In this document: positions 26,136 to 35,501 of the stretch, piece by piece
Layout of the letters: each line of letters starts with the position of its first letter
Numbering within the stretch: position 1 is the first letter of the stretch
From: an uncultured Dysosmobacter sp.
GTDB taxonomy: Bacteria; Bacillota; Clostridia; Oscillospirales; Oscillospiraceae
Assembly: GCA_934590165.1 (NCBI GenBank)
Contig: CAKTOO010000001.1
Location: forward strand, 186,001 to 250,000
Length of the DNA stretch: 64,000 bases
Reading direction: 5' to 3'
The notes under the pieces: generated by a model
What the model saw: the letters and a program-made list of their open reading frames with translations, nothing else
What the model was told of the DNA's origin: nothing
Databases searched by the model: none
Made by a program: the position numbers and the translations under genes

Positions 26136-27091
26136 AGCGAAAAGTTCTTTTGCAGCTGGTGGTGCCGCTCATGGGACTCTGTATGCTGTTTTTGCTGCTG
26201 GCCATGCAGCCGGACTCCGCCAGCCGCACCGTGGAGCCGGTGGAGCTGTCGGTCATCCTGCGGGAAACGGATACCGCCGCCCTGAACGCCGCCCGCCAGG
26301 GCATGGAGCAGGCGGCGGCGGATTTGAACGCGGAGCTGCGGCTCCTGACCCTCACCACCCCCGGCAGCGCGAAGGAACAGCGGGCGCTTCTGGAGCGGGA
26401 GGTCAGCGGCGGCGCGAGGGGCGTGGTGCTGGTGCCGGCGGACCGGGAGGCTCTGGCGGACAGCGTGAAGCAGGCCGCCGGGCAGGTGCCGGTAGTGACC
26501 ATGGAAACGGATATGAGTGAAAGCGGCGCCAAGGCTTGGGTGGGGGCGGACAACGCCGCTCTGGGGGCCGCCCTGAGCAAGGCAGCTCTCAACGGCGTCC
26601 GCCCCGGCGAAACAGTGCTGCTGCTGGACAGCCTCCCCGGTAATAACGCCGTCCGGGAGCGGCTGGAGGCCGCGGCGGTGGTGCTGGAGGCGGAGGGACG
26701 GGCGGTGGACGTCTGTGCCCCCGGGGAAAAGACGCTGTCCGATGCGCTGAAAACGGCGCTGGCGGCGCAGCGGCCGTCACTGGTGATGGCCTTTGAGGCC
26801 GGCGCCCTGGAAACGGCCGCGGCGGTGCTGGAGACCGTGGAGCAGCCATCTCCCCTGCTGTACGGCGTGGGGGCCAGTAGCGCTGTCGCCGCGGGACTGG
26901 AGCAGGGCCATATCACCGCCATCGCCGCGCAAAATGAATTCGCGGCAGGCTATCTGGCGGTGGAGGCGGCGGTCTGCCTGGTCAGGCACCAGGCCTGGGA
27001 GGCGGAAGACCCGCTGGAATTCTCCATTCTCCGGCGGGAAAATATGTACGAACCAGACAGTCAGAAGCTGCTGTTCCCGGTGACCCGGTGA
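26132..27091 (+). CDS. Membrane-anchored periplasmic sugar-binding protein, probable kinase co-sensor
   Basis: The 319-residue protein has an N-terminal hydrophobic anchor (about 5-25) with no good lipobox (MGLC has Leu before Cys), then a LacI/RbsB-like binding fold: LSVILRETDTAALNAARQGM, GGARGVVLVPADREAL, VGADNAALGAALSKAAL. It overlaps the kinase gene by four bases. Anchoring rather than free lipidation, and tight coupling to the kinase, suggest a sensory subunit that presents ligand to the kinase, not a transport subunit. Sequence identity to MglB is low by eye, and the ligand is unknown. Confidence 0.75.
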   Translation: MKRKVLLQLVVPLMGLCMLFLLLAMQPDSASRTVEPVELSVILRETDTAALNAARQGMEQAAADLNAELRLLTLTTPGSAKEQRALLEREVSGGARGVVLVPADREALADSVKQAAGQVPVVTMETDMSESGAKAWVGADNAALGAALSKAALNGVRPGETVLLLDSLPGNNAVRERLEAAAVVLEAEGRAVDVCAPGEKTLSDALKTALAAQRPSLVMAFEAGALETAAAVLETVEQPSPLLYGVGASSAVAAGLEQGHITAIAAQNEFAAGYLAVEAAVCLVRHQAWEAEDPLEFSILRRENMYEPDSQKLLFPVTR

Positions 27092-27102
27092 AGGAGGGCG
27101 CT

Positions 27103-28125
27103 ATGAAACGGATCCTTTCCCTGCTGGCCGCGCTGGCCTTGCTGCTGAGCGGCTGCGGCACGGCCAAGGCGCCCACGCTCCGGGTGGGCGTGGCGCTGTA
27201 CGACCAAAATGATACCTTTATCTCCACGGTGACCCGGCAGCTTCAGCAGCGGTTCCAGGAGGAGGAGCTGCTGCGGGACATCAAGATCAACCTGAGCCTA
27301 GCGGACGGCCAGGGCAGCCAAACGGTGCAAAATGAGCAAGTGGACCGCTTTTTGGACCAGGGGTACGACATCATCTGCGTCAACATTGTGGACCGCACCG
27401 CCGCCGCCGTCATCGTGGACAAGGCCCAGGCGGCGGATGTGCCGGTGATCTTCTTCAACCGGGAGCCGGTGGAGGAGGACCTGCGCCGCTGGGAGAGGGC
27501 CTATTACGTGGGTGCCTATGCCGAACAGGGTGGACGGCTCCAGGGGCAGCTGGTGCTGAACGCCTGGCGGGAGGACGCCTCCGTCCTGGACCGCAGCGGC
27601 GACGGTGTTTTGCAGTACGTGGTGCTGGAGGGGGAGGCCGGCCATCAGGACACGCTTTTGCGGACAGAGTACAGCATCCAGACCCTCACCGCCGGCGGCA
27701 TGGAGATTGAGAAGCTGGCCAGCGCCACTGCCAATTGGCAGCGCAGCCAGGCCAGCGCCCGCATGAACCAGTGGCTCCAGCAATACGGCGGCGCCATGGA
27801 GGTGGTGTTTGCCAACAACGACGACATGGCCCTGGGCGCCATCGATGCCTGCCTTTCCGCAGGACTGACCGCGGAGGAGATGCCTTATATCGTGGGCGTG
27901 GACGCCACGGAGCCGGCGCTGGAGGCGGTGAAGGAAGGCACGTTGAAGGGTACCGTCTGCAACGACGCCGCCGGACAGGCGGAGAGCATCGTGGCTCTCA
28001 GCTGCGCCCTGCTGGACGGGGAGGACCCGGAGAAGGCGGTGGAGCTGGAGAACGGCAAATATGTCTGGCTCCCCTACGCCTCCGTCACCGCGGAGAATCT
28101 GGCGGATTATTTGAAAACAGAGTGA
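27103..28125 (+). CDS. MglB-like galactose-binding lipoprotein, second copy
   Basis: The 340-residue lipoprotein has lipobox LLSGC and the same sugar-contact segments as the mglB product: PVIFFNREPVEED, VFANNDDMALGAI and VGVDATEPALEAV. It lies last in the regulator-kinase-binding-protein operon, away from the permease genes. It may feed the MglAC importer, act as a decoy or co-sensor for the kinase, or both. The ATG at 27103 follows GGAGGG. It is clearly more similar to MglB than its upstream neighbour is. Confidence 0.8.
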   Translation: MKRILSLLAALALLLSGCGTAKAPTLRVGVALYDQNDTFISTVTRQLQQRFQEEELLRDIKINLSLADGQGSQTVQNEQVDRFLDQGYDIICVNIVDRTAAAVIVDKAQAADVPVIFFNREPVEEDLRRWERAYYVGAYAEQGGRLQGQLVLNAWREDASVLDRSGDGVLQYVVLEGEAGHQDTLLRTEYSIQTLTAGGMEIEKLASATANWQRSQASARMNQWLQQYGGAMEVVFANNDDMALGAIDACLSAGLTAEEMPYIVGVDATEPALEAVKEGTLKGTVCNDAAGQAESIVALSCALLDGEDPEKAVELENGKYVWLPYASVTAENLADYLKTE

Positions 28126-28162
28126 AACAACAGCGCCCCGGAAGCTCCGGGGCGCTGTTGTT
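28126..28162. terminator. Bidirectional terminator
   Basis: The stem AACAACAGCGCCCCGGA / TCCGGGGCGCTGTTGTT is near perfect and separates the sensor operon from the convergent AEC gene. Confidence 0.8.
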
Positions 28163-28175
28163 CGTTATGATGCCG

Positions 28176-29099
28176 TCACAACTGGTACAGGGCAATGATG
28201 AGGGGCATGGTGACGATGCACAGCAACGTGGTCACCACATTGATGGAGCCGGCATATTCCCCCTCGCTGCCGTAGACCTGGGCGATTTGGGTCACCGCCG
28301 AGGCGGAGGGCGTCATGGTGGCCAGGAAGCTCACCAGTAAAATGGTCTCCCCGTTGGGCGCCAGCCGGGCAAGGCCGCTGTATTTCAGCAGCGCCAGGAT
28401 CACCAGCGGATAGCCAACCAGCCGCAAAAAGGCTACCTTCCAAATGCCCCGGGAGGAGACCAGGCGGCGGAAGTCCACGTTGCCCATGAGCATTCCCGCC
28501 ACCATCATGCACATGGGGCCCACCATGCTGCTTACAGACTCCATGGTGCCTACCACCACAGAGGGTAGGGAGATGTGCAGGAAGAACAGGGCAGCCCCGA
28601 TAAAAATGGACACAATATTCACATTCAGCAGGATCTTCCGCGGGGAGATGGTCCGCTCCCCACTGAGCAGAATGCGGCAGTGGCTCCACAGCAGGGGCAG
28701 CTGGACAATGACGTACATACTGGTGAAAATGACCCACTCCTTGCCCAGAATGGCACTGACAATGGGCACGATGAGGTTGCCGGCGTTGGAGTAGATGGCG
28801 GAGGCTTGCTCCACCGGACCCAGCCGCAGGGGCCGCCGCAGCAGGTACGTCAGCAAAAACATCACCGCATGGATGAGAACTGCCGTGCCCAGAGACAGTG
28901 CCAGGCCCTGAAGCATTTCCGCCGTGCAGTCGATCTGAAAGGAATTGACGATGACGCAGGGCATCACCACATACAGCACCACCACGGACAGCACACGGCT
29001 GTCCGACGGCTTCAGCAGCTTTGCGCGCACCAGACAGAAACCCAGCAGCATACATAAGAACAGCTGGGCGATCTGTTTCAGCAGTAAAAGACTGATCAT
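28176..29099 (-). CDS. AEC family transporter (second in window)
   Basis: The 307-residue membrane protein has the AEC landmarks VVMPCVIVNSF, IYSNAGNLIVPIVSAI and a C-terminal TMTPSASAVTQIAQVYG. It is distinct from the AEC protein encoded at 8668. AAAGGAG precedes the ATG at 29099, and a possible promoter (TTGCGG, 18 bp, TACAAT on the minus strand) lies just upstream. It lies between the sugar sensor operon and the AraC/gal genes; whether it carries an organic acid linked to sugar metabolism is not known. Confidence 0.85.
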   Translation of the reverse strand: MISLLLLKQIAQLFLCMLLGFCLVRAKLLKPSDSRVLSVVVLYVVMPCVIVNSFQIDCTAEMLQGLALSLGTAVLIHAVMFLLTYLLRRPLRLGPVEQASAIYSNAGNLIVPIVSAILGKEWVIFTSMYVIVQLPLLWSHCRILLSGERTISPRKILLNVNIVSIFIGAALFFLHISLPSVVVGTMESVSSMVGPMCMMVAGMLMGNVDFRRLVSSRGIWKVAFLRLVGYPLVILALLKYSGLARLAPNGETILLVSFLATMTPSASAVTQIAQVYGSEGEYAGSINVVTTLLCIVTMPLIIALYQL

Positions 29100-29211
29100 G
29101 GGATACGGCTCCTTTTTTCATCATGGTGCCCATTGTAGCACAGCTTCCCTGCCTCCCGCAATGTGGGAGCTGGTGGGTTTTGCCGCCGCGGGCCAGGGGG
29201 GCTTTTGTGCA

Positions 29212-30033
29212 TTATGGCCTGCCGGCGCGGTACTCCGTGGGACTGACACCCATTTCCCGGCGAAAGACCCGGGAGAAATAGAAGGGGTCCTCAAAGCCGG
29301 CGGAGGTGGCCACGGTCCCCACCGGCAGGGTGCTGTGCCGCAGCAGCTGTGCCGCCCGCTGGATGCGGTAGCGGGCCAGGTACTCACTGGGGGAACAGCC
29401 GAAGGCGGTTTGAAAAGCCCGGTAGAGATAGCTGCGGCTGACGCCTGCCTGCCGGGCGATCTGCTCCACGGTGACGGAGCGGGAGTAGTTTTGCTGGATG
29501 AAGACGGCGCCCTGCCGGGCATAGTCCTCCAGGGCGTCCTCGCCCCGGCGCGGTCCGCTCTCCATCAAAAGCCCCAGGGCCGCCTGGAGGTAGCCCGCCA
29601 TCCGCACGGCGCTGGGGTAGTCGCCGCCCCGGGCCTTGTAAATATCCAGCAGCGCCTGCCGCAGCTGCTCCCCGGCGGCGGGCCGCAGCACCGGCGCCCG
29701 GCGGGAAAAGGGCGTCTGGGCCAGCAGCAGCCCCGCCGAGGGGCCCGCGAAGCCCACCCAGTAGTACTCCCAGGGGTCCTCGTTATCCGCCCGGTAATAG
29801 ATGGGCGTGTCCGGGAAGGCCAAAAACGCCTCCCCCGGGCCAGGGACGAAAGTCCTGCCGCCGGCCTCATAGCTCCCCCGGCCGGAGACAATGTAGTGCA
29901 GCAGGTAGTGGTCCCGGACGCCGGGGCCCCAGCCATAGCCCGGCGGGCACTTTTGAAAGCCTGTGTTGTAAACGATCAGGGACAGCTCCTCCCGCTGGGC
30001 GGCCTTGAAGCTGTATTTGAAATCCTCTGCCAA
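29212..30033 (-). CDS. AraC-family regulator with N-terminal cupin, probable galactose regulator
   Basis: The 273-residue protein has an AraC-type sugar-binding cupin (GVRDHYLLHYIVSGRGSYEA, PGPGEAFLAFPD) and a C-terminal double helix-turn-helix (VEQIARQAGVSRSYLYRAF, GFEDPFYFSRVFRREMGVSP). The chosen start is TTG at 30033, eight bases after GGGAG; a GTG four codons upstream is the alternative. It is divergent from galK-galT-galM across a 156-bp gap, so it probably activates that operon when bound to galactose or a galactoside. Confidence 0.85.
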   Translation of the reverse strand: MAEDFKYSFKAAQREELSLIVYNTGFQKCPPGYGWGPGVRDHYLLHYIVSGRGSYEAGGRTFVPGPGEAFLAFPDTPIYYRADNEDPWEYYWVGFAGPSAGLLLAQTPFSRRAPVLRPAAGEQLRQALLDIYKARGGDYPSAVRMAGYLQAALGLLMESGPRRGEDALEDYARQGAVFIQQNYSRSVTVEQIARQAGVSRSYLYRAFQTAFGCSPSEYLARYRIQRAAQLLRHSTLPVGTVATSAGFEDPFYFSRVFRREMGVSPTEYRAGRP

Positions 30034-30069
30034 TAAACCCACTCCCTTCTCTGGTCCAAGCCTGTCTCC

Positions 30070-30098
30070 AGCATACACGCACGCAATCGGTTTTGCAA
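30070..30098 (-). promoter_or_regulatory. Promoter of the AraC-type regulator gene
   Basis: On the minus strand TTGCAA (30093-30098) and TATGCT (30070-30075) are 17 bp apart. For the divergent gal operon I see a possible -10 (TAAGAT near 30158) but no convincing -35, which fits an activator-dependent promoter. Confidence 0.55.
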
Positions 30099-30189
30099 CT
30101 AAAATCCAGGTCAAAGCGACGGCGGGACATGGAAAGCGGCGGTGGAAGCTGGTACTTTTAAGATAACGAATCATAAGGAGGAACCGCCT

Positions 30190-31470
30190 GTGGAACCCAT
30201 CAGCCTGGAAAAGCGCATCCAAGACCCCGCCTTTGGGGAGAAATTGACCCACCTGTATGGCCAGGAGGGCGCCGCGGACGCCCGCGCCCGCTGCGCCGCC
30301 GTCATCGCCGGCTTCACCAAGACCTTTGAGAGCCTGCCGGAGGCATTGTTCAGCGCTCCGGGCCGCACAGAGCTGGGCGGCAACCACACGGACCACCAGC
30401 ACGGCCATGTGCTGGCCGCCAGCGTGGACCTGGACATCCTGGCCGCCGCCGCCCCCAACCAGAGCGGCATGATCCGCGTCCAGTCCCAGGGCTATCCCCT
30501 CATCGTGGTGGACCTCCGTGAGCTTGCCCCCAAGCCCGAGGAGGAGAACACCTCCGCCGCCCTCATCCGGGGCGTGGCCGCCCGCTTCGCGGCCCTGGGC
30601 TGCCCCTTGCAAAACGCCGGAATGGATGCCTATTTGGTGTCCAATGTGCCCGGCGGCAGCGGCCTTTCCTCCTCCGCCGCCTTTGAGGTCCTCATGGGCA
30701 CCATGCTCAACAGCCTGTTCTTCGGCGGCAGCTGCACGGCTGTGGAGATCGCCCAGATCGGCCAGTACGCGGAAAACGTGTTCTTCGGCAAGCCCTGCGG
30801 CCTCATGGACGAGACCGCCTCCTCCGTGGGCGGCGTGGTGGCCATCGACTTTGCCGACACGGAGCGCCCGGCGGTGGAGCGCATCGACCTGGATCTCCAC
30901 GCCGCGGGCTATGCCCTGTGCATCCTCAACTCCGGCGCCGGCCACGCGGACCTGACCGGCGAGTACGCCGCCATCACCGATGAGCTGAAGGCTGTGTGCC
31001 GGTACTTCGGCAAGGAGGTGCTGCGGCAGGTGCCCCGGGAGCAGTTCCTGACGGCCCTTCCCCAGGTGCGCAAGGCCGCCGGCGACCGGGCCGTGACCCG
31101 GGCCTTCCACTTTTATGGAGAGGACCAGCGGGCCCGGGAGGAAGCCCAGGCCCTGAAGGCCGGGGACTTCGACCGCTTTTTGCAGCTGGTGCGGGAGTCC
31201 GGCCGCTCCTCCGCCATGTACCTCCAAAACGTCATCCCCACCGGCCAGACCGTGGGCCAGGAGCTGATGGTGACCATCGCCCTGTGCGAATGCCTGCTGG
31301 AGGGCCGGGGCGCCGTCCGGGTCCACGGCGGCGGCTTCGGCGGCACGGCCCAGGCTTTTGTGCCCCTGGATATGCTGGAGCGGTTCAAGGAGAAAACGGA
31401 GGCCGTGCTGGGTCAGGGCAGCTGCCACGTGGTGACCATCCGGCCCGAGGGCGGCGTCCGTCTGGCGTGA
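30190..31470 (+). CDS. galK: Galactokinase
   Basis: The 426-residue enzyme phosphorylates galactose at C1, the first Leloir step. Signature motifs of the GHMP kinases are present: the substrate motif GRTELGGNHTDHQHG, the phosphate loop PGGSGLSSSAAFE, and the C-terminal VHGGGFGGTAQAFV. The start is GTG at 30190 directly after AAGGAGG; the earlier ATG at 30142 lacks a ribosome site. It heads an operon with galT (16 bp later) and galM (10 bp after galT). Confidence 0.93.
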   Translation: MEPISLEKRIQDPAFGEKLTHLYGQEGAADARARCAAVIAGFTKTFESLPEALFSAPGRTELGGNHTDHQHGHVLAASVDLDILAAAAPNQSGMIRVQSQGYPLIVVDLRELAPKPEEENTSAALIRGVAARFAALGCPLQNAGMDAYLVSNVPGGSGLSSSAAFEVLMGTMLNSLFFGGSCTAVEIAQIGQYAENVFFGKPCGLMDETASSVGGVVAIDFADTERPAVERIDLDLHAAGYALCILNSGAGHADLTGEYAAITDELKAVCRYFGKEVLRQVPREQFLTALPQVRKAAGDRAVTRAFHFYGEDQRAREEAQALKAGDFDRFLQLVRESGRSSAMYLQNVIPTGQTVGQELMVTIALCECLLEGRGAVRVHGGGFGGTAQAFVPLDMLERFKEKTEAVLGQGSCHVVTIRPEGGVRLA

Positions 31471-31486
31471 AAAGGAGGAAAACACC

Positions 31487-32971
31487 ATGATCCATCAGTA
31501 TATCGCGGACCTGACGGGCTACGCCCTGCAAACGGGTCTCATTGAGGAGGCGGACCGAACCTGGGCGGTGAACAGCCTGCTGCAAGTCCTGGGCCTGGAC
31601 GCCTGGGAGGAGCGCACCCCCGTGGAACGGCCCCTGGAGGAGATTTTGACCGGCATTCTGGACTGGGCGGAGGCCCAGGGCCGCATCGACGGCGGCGTCA
31701 CCAGCCGGGACCTGCTGGACACGAAGCTCATGGGTGTCCTGACGCCCCGGCCCTCCCAGGTCCTTGCGGTGTTCCGGGACAAGTACCACCAGTCCCCGGA
31801 GGCCGCCACGGACTGGTACTATAAATTCAGCCAGGACACGGACTATATTCGCCGCTACCGCATCGTGAAGGATGTGAAGTGGGTGGCGCCCACCCCCTAC
31901 GGCGATTTGGACATCACCATCAACCTCTCCAAGCCGGAGAAGGACCCCAAGGCCATTGCCGCCGCCAAGCTGGCTCCCCAGAGCGGCTATCCCAAGTGCC
32001 TGCTGTGCCGGGAGAACGAGGGCTATGCCGGCCGGGTGAACCACCCCGCCCGCCAGAACCACCGCGTCCTCCCCGTCACTATCAACGGCGAGAGCTGGTT
32101 TTTCCAGTACTCCCCCTATGTGTACTATAACGAGCACTGCATCGTGTTCAACGGAAAGCACGTGCCCATGAAGATCGACCGGGCCACCTTCCGCAAGCAG
32201 CTGGACTTCATCCGGCAGTTCCCTCACTATTTCGTGGGCTCCAACGCGGACCTGCCCATCGTGGGCGGCTCCATTTTGAGCCACGACCACTTCCAGGGCG
32301 GCCGCTACACCTTCGCCATGGAGAAGGCCCCTGTGGAGCAGGCGGTCTCCTTCCCCGGCTTTGCCGATGTGGAGGCGGGCATCGTCAAGTGGCCCATGTC
32401 TGTCATCCGCCTGCGCTGCGGGGACGATGAGCGCCTGGTGGACCTGGCGGACAAAATTTTAAAGGCCTGGCGGGGCTATACCGACGAGGCGGCCTTCATT
32501 TTCGCTGAAACAGGCGGGGAGCCTCACAACACCATCACCCCCATCGCCCGGATGCGGGATGGCCAGTACGAGCTGGACCTGGTGCTGCGGAACAACATTA
32601 CCACGGAGGAATTCCCCTTAGGTGTGTACCATCCCCACCAGGAGCTCCACCACATCAAAAAGGAGAACATCGGCCTTATCGAGGTCATGGGCCTTGCGGT
32701 GCTGCCCTCCCGGCTGAAGGGAGAGTTGGCTCTCCTGGTGGATGCCCTGGTGGCCGGCCGGGATCTTCGGGCCGATGAGACACTGGCAAAGCACGCCGAT
32801 TGGGCGGAGGAGCTGCAAAGCCGCTATACCTTTACCCGGGAAAACGCCATGGACATCCTCAAAAAAGAAGTGGGCGTCGTGTTTGCCCAGGTGCTGGAGC
32901 ACGCCGGTGTGTACAAATGCACGGTCGAGGGCCGGGCGGTGTTCCTGCGGTTCATCGAAAGCGTAAAGTGA
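31487..32971 (+). CDS. galT: UDP-glucose--hexose-1-phosphate uridylyltransferase, type 2
   Basis: The 494-residue enzyme swaps UMP between UDP-glucose and galactose-1-phosphate. It belongs to the longer Firmicute GalT class (about 490-500 residues) rather than the short E. coli form: it has GYPKCLLCRENEGYAGR (zinc-like CxxC), ILSHDHFQGGRYTF (active-site His segment) and LGVYHPHQELHHIKKENIGL. AAAGGAGG precedes the ATG. Confidence 0.93.
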   Translation: MIHQYIADLTGYALQTGLIEEADRTWAVNSLLQVLGLDAWEERTPVERPLEEILTGILDWAEAQGRIDGGVTSRDLLDTKLMGVLTPRPSQVLAVFRDKYHQSPEAATDWYYKFSQDTDYIRRYRIVKDVKWVAPTPYGDLDITINLSKPEKDPKAIAAAKLAPQSGYPKCLLCRENEGYAGRVNHPARQNHRVLPVTINGESWFFQYSPYVYYNEHCIVFNGKHVPMKIDRATFRKQLDFIRQFPHYFVGSNADLPIVGGSILSHDHFQGGRYTFAMEKAPVEQAVSFPGFADVEAGIVKWPMSVIRLRCGDDERLVDLADKILKAWRGYTDEAAFIFAETGGEPHNTITPIARMRDGQYELDLVLRNNITTEEFPLGVYHPHQELHHIKKENIGLIEVMGLAVLPSRLKGELALLVDALVAGRDLRADETLAKHADWAEELQSRYTFTRENAMDILKKEVGVVFAQVLEHAGVYKCTVEGRAVFLRFIESVK

Positions 32972-32981
32972 GGGCGGACAG

Positions 32982-33992
32982 ATGTATGAAGTAAGACCCT
33001 TCGGCACCCTGCGGGGGCAGGATGTGCCGCTCATACAGCTGACGGACGGAGACATTTCCGTGGAGCTGCTGCCCTACGGCGCCGCCATCCGTTCCATCTG
33101 GGTGCCGGACCGGGAGGGCCGGGCCACGGACATCTGCCTGGGCTATGACACCCTGGAGGAGTACCGGGACCGGGACGCCTGCTTTGGCGGCACCATCGGC
33201 CGGTGCGCCAACCGCATCGGCGGCGCCTCGTTCACCGTGGACGGCACGGAATACCGCCTCACCGCCAACGAGGGGGCCAACACCCTCCACGGCGGCGGAG
33301 AGGGCTTCCATAAGAAGCTGTGGCGCTACGCCTGCGAGGAAAACAGCGTCACATTCACCCTGGACTCCCCCGACGGGGAGGAGGGCTTCCCCGGCAGCCT
33401 CCGGGCGGAGGTGACCTACACCCTGCAAAGCAGCACCCTCACCATAGAGTACCGGGCCAAAAGCGACAAGACCACCGTGGTGAATCTCACCAACCACGCC
33501 TATTACAACCTGGCGGGCCACAACGGGGGCCCGGTCCACGACCACGGCCTTCGGGTGCGGGCGGAGCGCTACACCCCCGCGGGAGAAGGCAACGTGCCCA
33601 CCGGCCAGATCGCGGACGTGGCGGGCACGGTGCTGGACCTGCGGCAGGGCGCATGGCTGGGAGAGCGGCTGGACCGCCCCGCCCTGGCCGCCAGCCGGGG
33701 CTATGACCACAATTTTGTACTGAACGGCGCCCCCGCGGCCACCCTCTGGTGTCCCCGCACCGGCATCGCCCTGGATATGACCACCACCCTGCCGGGCATG
33801 CAGCTGTACACCGCCGGCTTCCTGACGCCCCGGAAGGGCAAGGGCGGCGCCCTGTACGGTCCCGCCCACGCCGTGTGCCTGGAGCCCCAGTTCTTCCCCG
33901 ACGCCGTGCACCACGAGAACTTCCCCTCTCCCCTCCTGCGGGCGGGGGAGGCGTACCGGCAAAGCATCGCCTGCCGGTTCTATGTGAAATAA
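32982..33992 (+). CDS. galM: Aldose 1-epimerase (mutarotase)
   Basis: The 336-residue beta-sandwich enzyme interconverts the galactose anomers, supplying alpha-galactose to GalK. Motifs are RCANRIGGASF, NEGANTLHGGGEGFHKKLW, VNLTNHAYYNLAGH (catalytic His), YDHNFVLNG and CLEPQFFPDAVHH (the catalytic Glu). It is the last gene of the gal operon and starts 10 bp after galT. No galE is present in the window. Confidence 0.92.
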   Translation: MYEVRPFGTLRGQDVPLIQLTDGDISVELLPYGAAIRSIWVPDREGRATDICLGYDTLEEYRDRDACFGGTIGRCANRIGGASFTVDGTEYRLTANEGANTLHGGGEGFHKKLWRYACEENSVTFTLDSPDGEEGFPGSLRAEVTYTLQSSTLTIEYRAKSDKTTVVNLTNHAYYNLAGHNGGPVHDHGLRVRAERYTPAGEGNVPTGQIADVAGTVLDLRQGAWLGERLDRPALAASRGYDHNFVLNGAPAATLWCPRTGIALDMTTTLPGMQLYTAGFLTPRKGKGGALYGPAHAVCLEPQFFPDAVHHENFPSPLLRAGEAYRQSIACRFYVK

Positions 33993-34033
33993 GAAAATAC
34001 CCGGAACAGAACCGTCTGTTCCGGGTATTTTTC
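33993..34033. terminator. Bidirectional terminator after the gal operon
   Basis: AAAATACCCGGAACAGA-ACCG-TCTGTTCCGGGTATTTTT serves both the gal operon and the convergent anti-sigma-like gene. Confidence 0.9.
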
Positions 34034-35003
34034 ATGACATCAGCAGGTTGAGAAGCTGCTGCAGGTCCGCCGCCGAGGCGGCGTAGTCCTTCACGGGCCG
34101 GGGCAGGGCCGTGTCCGCCTCTGCCAGGGGCACGGTGCGTGTCCAGGAGGTGCCGTCCTGGGTTTGATAGGTCCAGGAGACCTCCCCCAGATTGTCCACC
34201 AGGGCCAACATCAGGGGAGCCAGCTGACTTTTCATGACCTGGTCCAGCTGAGACGCCGTCTGCTCTGTGTAGACATTGGAAAACTCCAGGGTCCAGCCAT
34301 AGGGTTCGTGGGATGTCTGGAGGCTGTTGAGATAAGGGCCGCATCTGCTTTGAATGTTCAGGGCTGCTGCCACCCGGTTCAAGGCGGAAATGTCACCCAC
34401 ATAGGGAACTTTTGCTTCATATAGCCGGGCGGTGCCGTTCTCAATGGCGACTCCGTTCTGCCAGACGACCAGTCCACAGAGCCGGACCTCCCTCACACCT
34501 GCCAAGGGGACTTCTACCGTTCCGCCGCCGTTGGGGAACAGCGGGGACACCAGCACGGACCGGGCGGAGATATTCGCAATGCTGCCATCGGTGTCCACAT
34601 GCCAGCCCCAATAAGCGGTGGCGGAAAGAGGCGTGGAAACGGAGAGTCGAAGGACGCCGTTTTTCTCAACGGAATCCATGACCACCAATTCCCCTTTTTG
34701 CGCCGGAGTTCCGATGATAAAGACCTTCGCCGCAAACGCCGCCGCCAGCAGCAAGACGGTACATACAATGGCCGCCGCCACCCGCCGCGTGTTTTTCCGC
34801 CTCACGGCCTTGAGATAGTCCACTTCCTTTGCTGTCTCCGCTTGCTCCCCCTCCGGCGCGGCCATGTCCCACCGCAGGCGGGCGCACGCCGGGCACGCTG
34901 CTAAATGAGCCTCTACCGCCGCGTCGGTCTCCGGGCCGGTCAGCCCCTCCACAAACGATGGCAGCAGGTCCCGCACCACACCGCAGGTCAAATCATTTTT
35001 CAT
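34032..35003 (-). CDS. Zinc-finger anti-sigma-like membrane protein
   Basis: The 323-residue protein starts with a zinc-finger anti-sigma domain (Cys near residue 7, then VEAHLAACPACARL giving the HxxxCxxC pattern), followed by a single membrane helix (about 75-95, VAAAIVCTVLLLAAAFAAKVF) and a large outer domain of unknown family. It overlaps the ECF sigma gene by 11 bases and should hold that factor at the membrane until an envelope signal releases it. The start at 35003 has GGAGG eight bases upstream. The outer-domain ligand or stress is not known. Confidence 0.82.
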   Translation of the reverse strand: MKNDLTCGVVRDLLPSFVEGLTGPETDAAVEAHLAACPACARLRWDMAAPEGEQAETAKEVDYLKAVRRKNTRRVAAAIVCTVLLLAAAFAAKVFIIGTPAQKGELVVMDSVEKNGVLRLSVSTPLSATAYWGWHVDTDGSIANISARSVLVSPLFPNGGGTVEVPLAGVREVRLCGLVVWQNGVAIENGTARLYEAKVPYVGDISALNRVAAALNIQSRCGPYLNSLQTSHEPYGWTLEFSNVYTEQTASQLDQVMKSQLAPLMLALVDNLGEVSWTYQTQDGTSWTRTVPLAEADTALPRPVKDYAASAADLQQLLNLLMS

Positions 35004-35481
35004 CACAGGCACCTCCGTCCCGCAGTTTTTCCTTGCCCCGGTAAAAGGTTACCCGGGCCCAGGTCTCCGTCCTCCCCAGCACGTCGCCGATCTCCCGGAA
35101 GCTGAGGCCGCCGAACACCCGCAGGTACACCACCTCCCGCCCCGGCTCCGGCAGGGCGTGGATTCGGCGCAGCAGGTCCAGGTGTCCCGCCCGGTCCAGG
35201 GTATCGTCCTCCGCCGAGGGCAGGGACGCGCCGGTGTCCTCCTCCGGCAGAGGCACCTCCCGCTTTTGCCGGCGCAGGTGCTGGTACCACAGGTGCTTTG
35301 CGATCTGGCACAGCCACACGGACACCTTGCAGGTCCCATCAAACCGGCCGATGGAGCGGATGGCCTGGTAAAAGGTCTCCTGGGTCAGTTCCTCCGCCAG
35401 GTCGGCGTCATGGCACTGGGCCAGGAGGAACTTGTAGACGGTTTGGGCGTACCGGCGGTAGATGTCGTTCATATCGTCCAT
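34993..35481 (-). CDS. ECF-type RNA polymerase sigma factor
   Basis: The 162-residue factor has a sigma-70 region 2 (DDMNDIYRRYAQTVYKFLLA, LAEELTQETFYQAI, VSVWLCQIAKHLWYQHLRR) and region 4 (LPEPGREVVYLRVFGGLSFREIGDVLGRTETWARVTFYRGKE is its span, about 110-150), with no region 1 or 3. It is cotranscribed with the overlapping zinc-finger anti-sigma gene. AAGGAGG precedes the ATG. A GTAAC-type ECF promoter upstream suggests that it drives its own operon. Confidence 0.9.
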   Translation of the reverse strand: MDDMNDIYRRYAQTVYKFLLAQCHDADLAEELTQETFYQAIRSIGRFDGTCKVSVWLCQIAKHLWYQHLRRQKREVPLPEEDTGASLPSAEDDTLDRAGHLDLLRRIHALPEPGREVVYLRVFGGLSFREIGDVLGRTETWARVTFYRGKEKLRDGGACDEK

Positions 35482-35501
35482 GGAAGTCCCTCCTTTCCCC
35501 T

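Noticed and set aside
30034..31488. Long minus-strand frame joined to the AraC gene
   Set aside because: It is antisense to galK; the AraC protein starts at the TTG near 30033 with its own ribosome site.
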